DNA of 64,000 bases, taken from positions 2,649,087 through 2,713,086 of the forward strand of contig CM075852.1 in assembly GCA_037975125.1 (NCBI GenBank), given 5' to 3'. Both the position numbers and the translations under genes were made by a program. This stretch comes from Latrodectus hesperus (lineage: Eukaryota > Arthropoda > Arachnida > Araneae > Theridiidae). Positions within the stretch are counted from its first letter, which is position 1; every line of letters starts with the position of its first letter. The notes beneath the pieces are model-generated. The model did not search any database and had not been told where the DNA came from. It saw only the letters and a list, made by a program, of their open reading frames with translations. Positions 32,881-45,070 of the stretch are shown piece after piece.

Positions 32881-35800
32881 TTCGACTTGTAATTTTGGAA
32901 TAACTTATGGCCTTATATGATTAGTCAGTCGTTATAATAAGCTTTATATTCTTTTCATCTTACTTTCTTCCATTGATTAATGCAATTTATTTTCATTTAA
33001 ATGTTATTTACTCTTCCAATATAAGCATTTTGATTTATTTTTCTGTTCTGTTTATTATTTACCTTATTATTTGCTGCATTATTTACAATATTTTATTATT
33101 TTCGGAAGTTTCATGACAATTTGCAATTTATTTATTTTTATAATATTTAATCAAAAATTTGCTTAATTTTAATTACATTAATTTAATTTTAATATTTAAA
33201 TTTACTTTCAATTAATTTCATTTATAGAGAAATTGTTTGACGTGTATTTTTTAAAAAATTGTCTACACACATATATATATGTGTGTGTGTGACTAGAAAA
33301 ATATCAGTGACAAAAATAGCATTTTGTTATAGATATATATTTTAATATTATTTTTGTCAATCCAAAATATTTTTATTAATAAATTATTAATTAAACTGTT
33401 TTATATATTCGAGAAAATAAACTAGGTATGTTAACTTATATATTTAATAAGTAATACAATATAGCTTAAGTTAAAAAATAGTAAATATATATGTATGTTT
33501 TTTAAAATTTATTTTTCTTAAATAATTTCACTGAATTTTGGATTATTTCAATTATTAGTGTTGTGTTTTTTTAAAATATGAATTCCTTTTCTTTTAATGG
33601 ATTTTGTGTGTTTTATTCTATATAATAAATCATATGCGGATTTCATAAATTTGATATTTTTCAGCAAATTTTTATATTTTTTATTAAAAATTATAGTTAC
33701 AAATATTTTCATAATGTAGAATATTACATATCTTATATAAAACCTTCAAAATTCAAACCTTGTGATTAAATCCTGCTATTCCTAATTTTTGGTTTGATTA
33801 AATTTTAGCCGAAATCATATTAACTTAACAACCAATCTATATATCAGTATTTTAGAATCCCTTCTTGCTAATTATGTGGTTATACTAATACGTTGTCTCA
33901 ATGAAGCATTAATTATTGAAAAACGATAATTTTATCTTAACTATCTTTAGTCATTTATTTATAAAGCGAATAGTGTTCTCGCATTAGGCGGGACTGTCTC
34001 GGATTTGCGTTGTTCTTTTAATAGTTAAAAGAAAATTGTTAGTCAAAGATTGTATGAGCGTCTACATGGGTGGGTTATATGTTTTATCGATCTCACCCAG
34101 TAAAAAAACTAGTATTTTCCACTGTTTTTATAAAATTTTTATAAAGAAATTTAATTTTTTTTACGAAACAATTATTGATACAATGAAAGAAAAATTCTAG
34201 AAGTGGCCAAGTAGGATAATTTTAAAATTTTAAATTCATATATACTAATTTTTTGAGAGTTTTTAAGTGTGTTAATATAATAATAAAATAACTCTAAAGT
34301 GTTTATTTTCGAAAAACGATTTTAGTAGCTAAATCATCGAAAATATTTTCCTTTATTTGAAAAATATACCATGAAATTCCTTCCTTTTGTATAATATAAA
34401 ATTAATTATCTCGCACGCAAAACAAAATTTTTTAATTTTGATACTATATTATTTATAGTAATGTTCATAACATTTAAAATTAAAAAAATTGGAATGAAAA
34501 AAAAAAACACAGAAATGAGCTCATGAGAAGAAATATTTAATGGTAACAAAGATTTTTCTCAGGTATATGTTAAAATGAGCAAATTTATTTATTATAAATA
34601 TATATTTTTTTTAGAAATGATAAGGCGAAATTCTGATGAGAATGCAATAAATTTTAAGTTAAAAATGTTGAAACTCATTCGATTCTATTGATGAACAAGC
34701 AGTTTTCTGTTAATTTATCTTAATATATTTGTCTGTGCCTTTTCGTTGATTTGTCATTTCTATCGCCATTGTAATGCAACTTGACCTTCATTGCAGTATT
34801 CGTCTACCATTTACAGCATTTCGTGGCAGTGAGTCATTCGAATTTTCATTTTCATACCCGAATTGTTCCTTTTTTATCTTTGTTTCCTCACGGCTTCCTG
34901 ATCGTACTTAAATACATCAATAATAAAATACTAGCTGCGTTTTCAATGTTTTTTCAACATTGTAGGCTATTTACGACTTTCTTAAATTGTTTTGGACTTC
35001 TCGGGTGATAGTGTGAGAAAATGGCACACGAATGGAGCAGAAAATTGAGATCGATTTTTTTTTATCTATTTGGAAATGCATATTCAATAAGCTCGTACTT
35101 TATTGATTAATAACTGAACTTTTTTCTTAGCGCCTATATCATCAATTGCAGCCTGGAAGGCGAAATGTAATGTAACATAATTTGGAATGAATCTTTCATA
35201 AATTTATTGGTTTATAAAAAATTTTTATAACTAAGCATTATTGCATTGCGGCGAAACGTGATGTATTGCATGAAATATTTATATTTTTTGTTTTTCTAAG
35301 TGATCAGTAAATGTTTCAAAATAACTCATTTCTTTTACTGAATTATAAGGTATTTATTTCAGAACATTTTTAAGAATTTTATGTCTCAAACTAACGATTC
35401 ATTTTCATTTCAGTTATGTTATTCCTATAAAATTTTATATGACAAAAAGATATTACTTAAATTGACATTTGAAAAAAGGTGTTAATACAGCATATAATAA
35501 CTAATTTGATACTATCCACCACTTGATTGTAATAACTTCAAAATTCAACTTTTATCAATTTTTGAAAATTCTGGAAGTTTTTCCTTAATATTTCTCATAG
35601 TCTTATAAATCATAAGTTTTAATAGTAAAATATGATTTAATTTAGAGCAAAATAATGCATATTTGTTGTTGTGGTGTAAATATGTTGAAAAATAATCATA
35701 AGATTTTTATCATAGAATTGTTGTTTTGGAGAATGGAATTCAAACGAATGTTAATTTAGTAAAAAATCATTTAATGCTGGAAATGTTAGTAATTTTTGAA

Positions 35801-37723
35801 AAATTAGGTTTTAAAAATTACAAAAATTGTTTTGCAAATTAGTTAAGAATAATAATTTCTCGATGTATTATAGTATTATAACCGTTTTAAATATCGATGA
35901 AATATTCACAAAACGAAGACTATCAATCTTCTTTGTATATGAATCTTAAAAATAATTTTTAGAGAAGTATTATTGCTTCAATGTTTAACTTGGGGTACAA
36001 AAATAAATATTAACATTTAAGCATAAATACAATTATATCACATTTTTTAAAAATTTATTTGGCTTAAAAGATATGTAAAAAAATTTTTTGGAAAAAAAAG
36101 AAAACCGAAATTTTTATTGTGTTTTTTTACAACTAATGCATTAAATTTTTTTATTGTGAGTTCTTTAAAAAATAAGTTTCATTCATTTGTATAAGTGTCA
36201 AATAAATTGAACAAACATCGCAAAGATTTATTTAAATGTGGCAGCCTCTTTGGAACTTAATATTCACTTAAAAATGTTTATGTTTGTAAAGTTATCCTAT
36301 ATTTACCTTAATGGGAAATAAGATGGAGTCAATCTAAGATGCAGTTTGATCCATCAAAATTGTAATATGACATAGTGGGAAACTTCTAAGTACTAAAATA
36401 TTAATTTTTAAATCTGTAAACTTTAGTACAAATTAAGACACACTCTTTATTAAAATATTTATATATCAAGTTTAGGCTTTATATTACAGATTAATTGACT
36501 CCTAAATATATTTGATTGTCTAAAAATAATTCCAGCAAAATGATGCCTCTGTTACAGTGATTGTCACAGGAGAATGATATATACGCATACCTATATAAAT
36601 ACATTAAAACTCAATATTTATAAATTATCTAAATATTGTTTTACTATATAAAATGGTTTTATTGTATCTATATGAAAATTTAAAAAAAAATTCTTGATGT
36701 AATTTGAATAATAGTCTGAGATATTAGACTGATAATTACAACTTACTACCAAAATTTTTAAAAATAAATTAATTGCTTAAAAAACTTTTTTTAATGGTGA
36801 TGTTATTAATTGGAAAATTGTTGTACAAAACACTGAAAAACAAGTGTTCGTTTTCATATATCATCCCAAAACATGCTCGATGGAATTCGAAGTTCGAAGA
36901 TCGAACTAATCACTCCATTCTGCTTATGATTATCATCTACAATGCAGTCTAATCTTGTCTGTTGCTTTGGTAAAAGGACATACTGAATCATCACGAATAA
37001 TATATTAATAAATATTAATATTCATAATTTCACATTGAAAGCAATAAAAGCCTGTGTTTGAATCCAAGGACAAAACCATTCTTAAACGCAATCCTTTATA
37101 TTTAAAACTTTTCACGGATATTCGATGAACAATATGCTACACACGTTCTTTTCCAATCATGTTTAGTTTGGTTACTAATCTTTCGTAAAGTAGTAGCCTT
37201 CTATAGACTTCAATAATTTAACTAAAAATGTGAATGACCTACAACATGCCTTCTAAACACAAAATGCGATACAACGTTCCGGTTACTATGATTAAGACAC
37301 GTAATGACTACTTTCGATAACGATTACATTAGGGATATATCGATATTAATTATTTGGTTTCTTACACTATTTTGGTTGCAGTGCTCGTCAAACAAACAGC
37401 AATTCTGAACGCCAAATTTGCTGGCAAATCTTTAAATCGAAATCTATGCATTCAAATTCTGAATATCAGATATTCGACTTCTAAATCACATGAATATTCG
37501 AATATATTAATTCGAATTTTTCATTTGAAAGCAATTAAAAGTATTGTATAAAAATACCACTTATTGACTGATGAAAACAAAACCATTTTGATTAATAAAC
37601 TCCTCAAATTTTATATTTCAATAAATTATATCACTGTGGAAATACTATATCTTAAAATAAAATTTAGCATTTAAAATATTAATATTAAACTACTACTCAC
37701 ATTTTTTGTATTAGTTAATATAC
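32881..37723. other. AT-rich non-coding DNA
   Basis: Nothing recognised apart from a short CA-TA-TG palindromic microsatellite at 33266-33291. Patches at 34740-35010 and 36850-36980 are slightly less AT-rich without identifiable content. Confidence 0.5.
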
Positions 37724-38530
37724 CAGGGGTGGCCAACCTGCGGCTCTTTGAAGGATAATTTGTGGCTCTCGATAAATATACCTGAATTCCTTTTTCATTT
37801 TTGTGTTATTATATTTTAAAAAATGAAAATGATATGACTCATCGAAAACTGCCCGAACAAACAGCCGAACAGTAGCGTAATCGTCCGCAATAGAATAACC
37901 CCAGAACAAATTTGAATTTTTAAACTTTCAGTGCAATGGACATTGTGTTCTAGAGGAAACAATTTGCACCAATCTTGCTTTGGATATAGTTTGTAATCTG
38001 TAATTTTTGGTAAATTAACTATAATTTGTTTCGTAGTATGTAACACCTGTTGTTATTGTTTTAATAACATGAAGCTTGCGTTTTCAAAATGTCTTTACTT
38101 TTTTACTGTTATCTTAAAAACATGACGGCAGAGAACGAAAATAAAAGAAAAGAAAATACGAGCAAGAAAATAGAAGTTTTAATAATGAGTGTGAGAATTT
38201 CTATTTTATTGACAATAATAGAAAAAGCATCATGTGTTTTTGTATCTCTGCGGTCAAAAATTATAAAGCTAGCACACAATTTACATCAACATTATGAAAC
38301 CAATCATCCTCAGTTTTCTAGTAAATATACACCAAATTCCAAATAAAGATCTGATGAAACTTGCTTGTTTAAAATCAAATTTAAATAAACAGTCAATTTC
38401 GTTGACTCTAAGCAATCAGGCTAATAACGTGGGTGAAGCCAAATTTGTTATTGCTCATGCAAAACGCCTGTATGAAGAGAGAGAGAGTTTATGCATGTAC
38501 TGCCACCAATTATTTTCCAAATTTTAAAGA
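37724..38530 (+). mobile_element. hAT transposon relic, 5' part (GTF2IRD2/ZBED-like)
   Basis: It begins with CAGGGGTGGCCAACCTGCGG followed by CTCTTTGAAGG, a classic hAT terminal repeat. About 365 bp of leader follows, then the N-terminal part of a transposase (next entry). No matching 3' terminal repeat was found downstream, so the element is truncated. The 8 bp before the end (TAATATAC) would be the left copy of the target duplication if the other end were known. Confidence 0.8.
38089..38527 (+). pseudogene. hAT transposase N-terminus (BED-finger type), truncated
   Basis: Two overlapping frames together give the N-terminus of the hAT transposases from which vertebrate GTF2IRD2 and ZBED-type genes derive. 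The first frame carries HYETNHPQFSSKYTPNSK, the distal His part of the BED-like finger and the following conserved stretch. After a frame change near 38340 come LACLKSNLNKQ, LSNQANN and EAKFVIAHA. The usual K-x-x-C-x-x-C half of the finger upstream is not recognisable. The frame stops at 38527, so all catalytic residues are missing. Confidence 0.75.
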
Positions 38531-40590
38531 AGTATCAAGAGAAATAAAATAAATGTGTTTAATTTTTAATATTTAAATTCAATACACATATTTTGTACTT
38601 TTATTTACTTGCTTTCAATAAATATAATTTCTGTAAAAGAAAAATTTTTAATACCTTTTTTGCATACCTTTTAAATAGGTGTTTAATTGTTGAATTAGAG
38701 TATAATGATTTTTCATGAGTAATATTTTATTTTGTCTGTCCAGGGAAAAAAAGAGTTATTTATTTTGTGTTATATGTTGTATTTGTCTATGCAATTAATA
38801 CAAATTAGTTTATTTATTTATTTGTGTGTGAAAGTGATTGAAAGCATTGTGTAAAAACAAAATATTTTATTGGGTAATCAGATTGAAATTATTCACATGT
38901 GTTCAATATAACGTTACCTAAGAGATTTCATTGTAATTACTTGAAGTACCGGCGGGAATCAAATACGAAGTGCAGGTTTGATGAAATCCGGCGAACCGTT
39001 ATTAAGTGGAACAAAGTAATTACGGTGATTCATACTCTGCTTATAAATAACATGGACACCGGTATGCAAATAACCTCTTCCCTGTTACTCGTTCCAGAAG
39101 CTAATTATTCTTCTCTGTGCTTAATGTTCATTTGAATAAAACAAGTTGTGAATCATACAATCGCCAACTCAAAAAATAAGTTAAGAAATGAATGAATGAA
39201 TCAAAAATAAAAATAGGAAATGTTAGGAAAAAAATCTTTTATGAAATTGTATGTTCATTCGGAATGTTAAACTATATGATTGAAGGAAAGAATATTTTAG
39301 ACTAAAATTCACGACATTTAAATATAAAAATTAAATCAGAATAGCTTAATTGTGAAAAATATACTTAATAAATATTCTCTTTTATTTATTTATTTTATTA
39401 TTACTATCAAATTGTTGGCTCTGTAGCTGAATATTTTGAAGAAAGTCAACTTGTTTGTCTTAAATATATATTACTTCGCGTTTTTTTCCCTTTTCTTGTA
39501 ATTAAAAGCAAATTATACCAGAATATAATTTATAAATGGAAACTGAGTCATTTTCCATTTATAAATTAAATTCAGTAACTATGTTCGCAACTATTTAAAA
39601 TGATATTTTTGAACTTTTTGCTATTTTATGCTTATTTGTCACATGCTTATAAATAATGATAGAAATTTTCAAGGGACTTCAAAAATTTTGATTCTATATT
39701 TTGATCTGTTGTGATATTTCATTGCTAAAAATTTTTCCGGAAATTAAAACAATAAAAATATTTATTTTGTTCCTTAATTAAATAATTTCGTGGTAAATTT
39801 ATGCATTAGCTTTGTTAATGGTTTATCTCAGGTTTTACTATAATAATCTTTTTGCTTTTGTTACATAAAGATAAAAGAAAAAATGTTTCACGGCATTTTT
39901 CAGAAATAGAAATTCAATTTCTAACCATCCTTTACTTGATGTCGCGGCTTAGGTTAAAAATATGTAAATTTATGTGAATAAATTTTTCAATACTATAAAC
40001 AGTGTGTATAAAAAATTAATTTTTGTAATTATCTTTAAAATATTAATCGAAGTTTGAAAATTGCCTCTTTTTAAAATGTAATTTATCATGACAATTATAT
40101 AATTTAATGATTACATTTTCAGTTTTTATTTATTTTTCCCAAAGAAAAATTGCTCTTGAATTGTTATCCAACTGTAAATTAGATCTGAATTCCGATTTTA
40201 TTTTCTTTTTAATGATATACTGTTGGGCTCTAATGGTACATTTGATAGCATGGTGTATTCTTTTTTACTCAAGGGATAGAAAGACTCATCAACTATGGTG
40301 ATGGGGAAAAGGTAAAATATTACTGAATACATTTCAAAGTAATTGTTTTTCTCTGGTATTCCCAATTGAATGAATTTTTTTGTACAGTAAAAGGCTTTCT
40401 AATGTGACTAACAATTTAAAATAAAGTGACTTTAACAATTTGAAATATTATTCACAAAAATTAAGCTATGCATTGCAAACTTTAAAAATTTCTTTAATAA
40501 AACGAATTTTTCGTATCTTTTACATAAAACTAATGGAAACAATTTTGAGAACATTCATACATTTGACATTAAAAATTTTGTGACAATTTA
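38531..40590. other. AT-rich non-coding DNA
   Basis: A patch at 38935-39125 is less AT-rich and contains a 78-residue frame of unknown nature. Nothing else recognised. Confidence 0.5.
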
Positions 40591-40797
<207 letters not shown>

Positions 40798-40940
40798 ATT
40801 GAGTACCAAGCATGCTTGGGAGAACCAAACACTAGGGGTTTCGAGCTAGGCTGACCACCCAATCGGTACATATAACTTCACATCCCATGGCCTCTCGGTT
40901 AGGAAAACAGAGATAGGCACTGTAGCCCTTGGCCCATATA
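40798..40940 (+). repeat. SINE family C copy (5'-truncated)
   Basis: GAGTACCAAGCATGCTTGGG, then GGTTTCGAGCTAGGCTGACC and TCTCGGTTAGGAAAACAGAG, then GCACTGTAGCCCTTGGCCC. The same blocks occur in reverse complement at 5.64-5.85 kb, and the GCACTGTAG..CTTGG tail recurs at 53.05 kb. Confidence 0.7.
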
Positions 40941-42819
40941 TATATTAACTATCTTTAAATTAAAATCATTAAAATAAAAATTCAGTAAAACGAGTGTAGG
41001 TCTTTCCTTAACTTCATTATTTGATAGAATTCTAATTAGCATAATATAGCTTTTATGATTCAAGAATTAAAATTTAATTTGTGTTAATATTGCGCTAATA
41101 TTTTTTCCGCTTTCAGAATTATTTAGTACTTTATTAATTTTCTACTGCTTCGAACATAAGTAATTAAACATTTGTCTTTGACATTAACATGGATATTATG
41201 CAATATTTTTAAATCTCCCATTTTCTTTAAAATAAGAATTATTTAATTGAGAAATGCAATCTGTCACTGAATGGCTTACATAATTCAAAATCAATAACAC
41301 CTGGTATTAAAGATATAAATTTTGTGTGTTAATTATTAGATTAATGCGTTTGTTAAATAACGACGAAAAATGCTTCTTTTTATAGCATCTCAAATGTGTG
41401 TTTTTCTTTGCCAATTCGTTAACTATAACCTTGAGTAGCTGCTACTAACAAAGTTGAGCCATTATGAAAAGAAAAGATATGGTGGAAATGTCGCGAGATG
41501 CTTCACATTTATTGTATTGACAGTAAATATTAGAACGTGTTTGACGTTAGAATAATTTTTATGAGGAAGCATATCCAAAAATTATCGTTTGATTTTCTTT
41601 AGAATCGATTGATACAGAAGAATTAATTTAAAGAGGAAATTGTATGTAAATTGTTATTGCTACAAATATATTCCACAGTATTTCTATATCGATATTTTTA
41701 CATTTCAATATTATTTATTATATTTATTTATTTGGACGTCATATTAAACTATATGAAATAATTATACAAACTATGAATAAAAAAGTTACTCTAAAATTTA
41801 TCTACTTTTTTATGTTCAGTAATATTCAAAAAGTATTTGTAAAAAGGGCAATAAATGATAATATTTCTATATTTGATATTTTTATATGTACCAAAAACAA
41901 ATAATAGTAAATAGAAAACAGGGAATGTTTTCTAAATGAAAATGCGAAGCATAGCATATTTCTATGAAACCGTTTCTATTTTTACAATTTTTCATTATTT
42001 AATTAAACTAAATTAATAAAAAAATTTCATTATTTAATTAAGTTTTTTATTAAATAATAAAATTATTTAATAAAAAACAATTTTCATTATTTAAAAAAAT
42101 TTAAAAAAAATATGCTTTAGCTATATATAATATAAAATGTTTTATATCGCACTTTGGGAAATATATTACAATTGTGTGTTTCATAAATATGGAAATGAAT
42201 TAATTTTAAATCAATTTATATTAAAAAATTAAATGAAAATTTTAGAGAAACTATTTAGTTTAATTGAATAATACGAGTACAACACTTCGGTTGCTTTTAA
42301 AATGTATACATATTTTGTCTGCGCATCCATTTTATGAAAATGAATTATGTAAAAATAAAAATTACATAATTCATTCAGGGATTCAATGAAAAAGTTAAGT
42401 TGAAAAGAAAACATTTTTAATAAAATTTTAATACAATTAGTATGAAGAATTTAATATTTATTGTATTTTAATTATTAAGTTACGTTTGTTCAATTTTACA
42501 ACAATTTTTGTATAGTTCCATTGTAATGCTTTACATATATATATATATGTGGGTTCTCAATAAAAATGACCGATAAATGTTAAATTATTTAATTATATTT
42601 TCTAATAATATTATGAAATATATACATATATACAATATCAAAGCGTATTGTCCGTTTTAACATTCCTTGTAGTTAATTCTAATTAAATCAAGTTAAATAT
42701 CCATTCGTGTATGTATCGTCATCACGTCTTTTTATTTCCTCCCATCGTCGTTCTCCTCCTTTCTCCTCTGCGTATCTGGCGGCAAGCATGTGAGTGGCCC
42801 TCTGGTGGCGCTTTCAATC

Positions 42820-42822
<3 letters not shown>
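40941..42822. other. AT-rich non-coding DNA
   Basis: Nothing recognised, except a GC-richer 110-bp patch at 42710-42820 just before the next TA tract. Confidence 0.5.

Positions 42823-42904
<82 letters not shown>
42823..42904. repeat. (TA)n microsatellite, left of Helitron
   Basis: About 80 bp of TA that runs into the Helitron's 5' end. Confidence 0.95.
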
Positions 42905-42910
<6 letters not shown>

Positions 42911-44006
42911 CGTGTCACGATGTATGTTCCCGATAAACTCCGAAACTGCTGAACGGATTTTGATAAAATTTTGTAACCATTTATAATATAGTCCAACTTA
43001 AAAGATAGAATAGCTTTTATCTCTTAATTATTATTCTCAATATTTATTACACGACATTAATGTTTATTTATTGTTTAGTTCTGTAAGTTCCTAATAGATG
43101 GTGGTTTAGAATCTAAGTTGCACAGGTATTCGACAGATGGCGACGTGTTTATTTTTCTAGATTATACATCTTCGAGAAAATTAACGTGCGTGCGTAATCG
43201 CGTGGTTAAATATAGAGTTTACATATATTTTTATTATTATATTTTCATGATGTACATATATTTTCATATATTTTCATGATACATATATTTTTATGATGTA
43301 TAATAATACTATAACAATTTTTTGTGAATCACTTTCATAATTATACTATGTATTGTGTTATTATTGTGCGTGTTCAGTTTGAATATTTTTAATATTATAA
43401 ATAGTAAAATAAAATTTTATTTATTGCTGTTTTTCTCTACTAATTTTCATACCACCTCCAAAACATGTAAGTATTTCTTGACAGCCTTTTATTTTTTTTA
43501 TTTTTATTTTATAATTTGATAATTATTAATTTATTCAGTAGAACATTTTGATCTAATTTATTTATTCAAATGATAAATTCTTTTAATTTTTTTTATTTCA
43601 GTATAATACCGCGGAAAATTTTTTTAGTTTTAATAATTAAAAATTGAAAAAATAATAGTTCGATGTCAATGTTATCTACCTCATTTATAACAATTTATTT
43701 TTAGATGTTTTTAATTTATATAGTATATTTTATAAGTAAGTCACTGATTACTAACTATAATTTAATATAAGATGAATAAAATGTAAATTCAGAAAGTATA
43801 TGTTGATTTGTGCTTAATTTCAAAATTTCGATACTTTACCTATTACTTTTAAATTTTTGCGAAACGTTTTATTTTCAACCTCATATGAATGAACCTATTT
43901 TAAATTTTTTTAGAAAATATTAATTTGATTGTACCCAAGAATTAGTAAAAAATTGATTCAATGTTTTATAAAAAGTCAGCCACTGCAACGCGTGGCTGGG
44001 TCAGCT

Positions 44007-44008
<2 letters not shown>
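42905..44008 (+). mobile_element. non-autonomous Helitron, second copy
   Basis: The 5' end ATTTCGTGTCACGATG and CTCCGAAACTGCTGAACGG matches the arthropod Helitron 5' consensus and the copy at 9.35-10.42 kb. The 3' end has the hairpin CAGCCAC-TGCAACGC-GTGGCTG (43977-43998), then GGTCAG and the terminal CTTG (44005-44008). Shared internal blocks include CTAATAGATGGYGGTTTAG, GCACAGGTATTCGRCAGATGG and the putative intron (43467-43601). TA repeat lies directly on both sides, consistent with Helitron insertion between A and T inside a microsatellite. No Rep/helicase gene is present. Confidence 0.88.

Positions 44009-44051
<43 letters not shown>
44009..44051. repeat. (TA)n microsatellite, right of Helitron
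   Basis: About 43 bp of TA continuing directly from the Helitron's CTTG end. Confidence 0.95.
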
Positions 44052-44053
<2 letters not shown>

Positions 44054-44640
44054 TTCGAAATACTAATAGCTTTCGCTAAATTTGCTATTATATTTCTTTC
44101 ATCTTGCATGAAATATAAAAATAATAGATTTATTCTTAAGATGATAACAAAATTCGTTTTAAGTTTACAAAATTGTTTAAATAATTTAATAATATTAGTA
44201 TAATTTTAATGATATGAAAATAATTTATAAATAATTTAATTAATAATTCATTCTTTGTGTGAAAATCTTTTATTATAAATTTTATTCACAATACAATAAT
44301 GGTGATTTCAACAATTTAAGACGTTTATTTAATTAAAAAAAGAAGTAATTCTATTGTTAAAAAATAACAAGGAAATTGTTCTACGATTCATTCTATATGT
44401 ATGCTTTTATAATACCTTTTGCATGCAATGATTGTTTCACAACTTCAAAAATTTTAATCCGTTTGAAATATCCAATTTAGCAAAGTTCCAAAGTTTAAAA
44501 AATTTTTAAATTTTATTTTTTTTGTAGAAAAGTAATACATTTTTAGCACATTTGAAATAATTGTATGTAATGTTGAAAAAACTTTTAAAATATTCTCTCT
44601 CCTTCGTCAAAATATTTAAAAACGTTTATTTAATAATACA
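44052..44640. other. AT-rich non-coding DNA
   Basis: Nothing recognised. Confidence 0.55.
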
Positions 44641-45070
44641 ACTTATGAAATGTTAGTGAATTATTAAATGTCTGAAATTATATGTTTCTTTACAAAACAG
44701 CGCATTTTCGTTGTAATGGAAGTAAAACAAAGGGACAAAAGCACTTTCCGGAAATCGATGACTGTATGATGAATAATCATCTTCAAATAAAAAGCTTCTA
44801 AAATGTCCATAAAGGCTCCATTTTTTCCCCCTTTCATGGTTATTCATGTCTACCAGCACATGAAACGCAGTATTTCTAGCGTTTATTCTATTGAAATGTT
44901 TGAAAGATTTGTGTGACACTTGGTCGCGATAGGCAGACGATTTTCACTGTAATTCACTTGACCGCTCTGTATTTTCAATGACGAAGGAAGGGCCTATGTA
45001 TCATTCATTCCCCACCAAAATAATGGCGAAGTGCCAAAAGGTTATCAACCTATAGAACCCCAGGGTTTCA
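44641..45070. other. less AT-rich patch, function unknown
   Basis: About 400 bp with distinctly higher GC than either side. An 88-residue minus-strand frame (44653-44919) shows no recognised domain. It may be a conserved regulatory segment or an old repeat with no second copy in this window. Confidence 0.3.
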
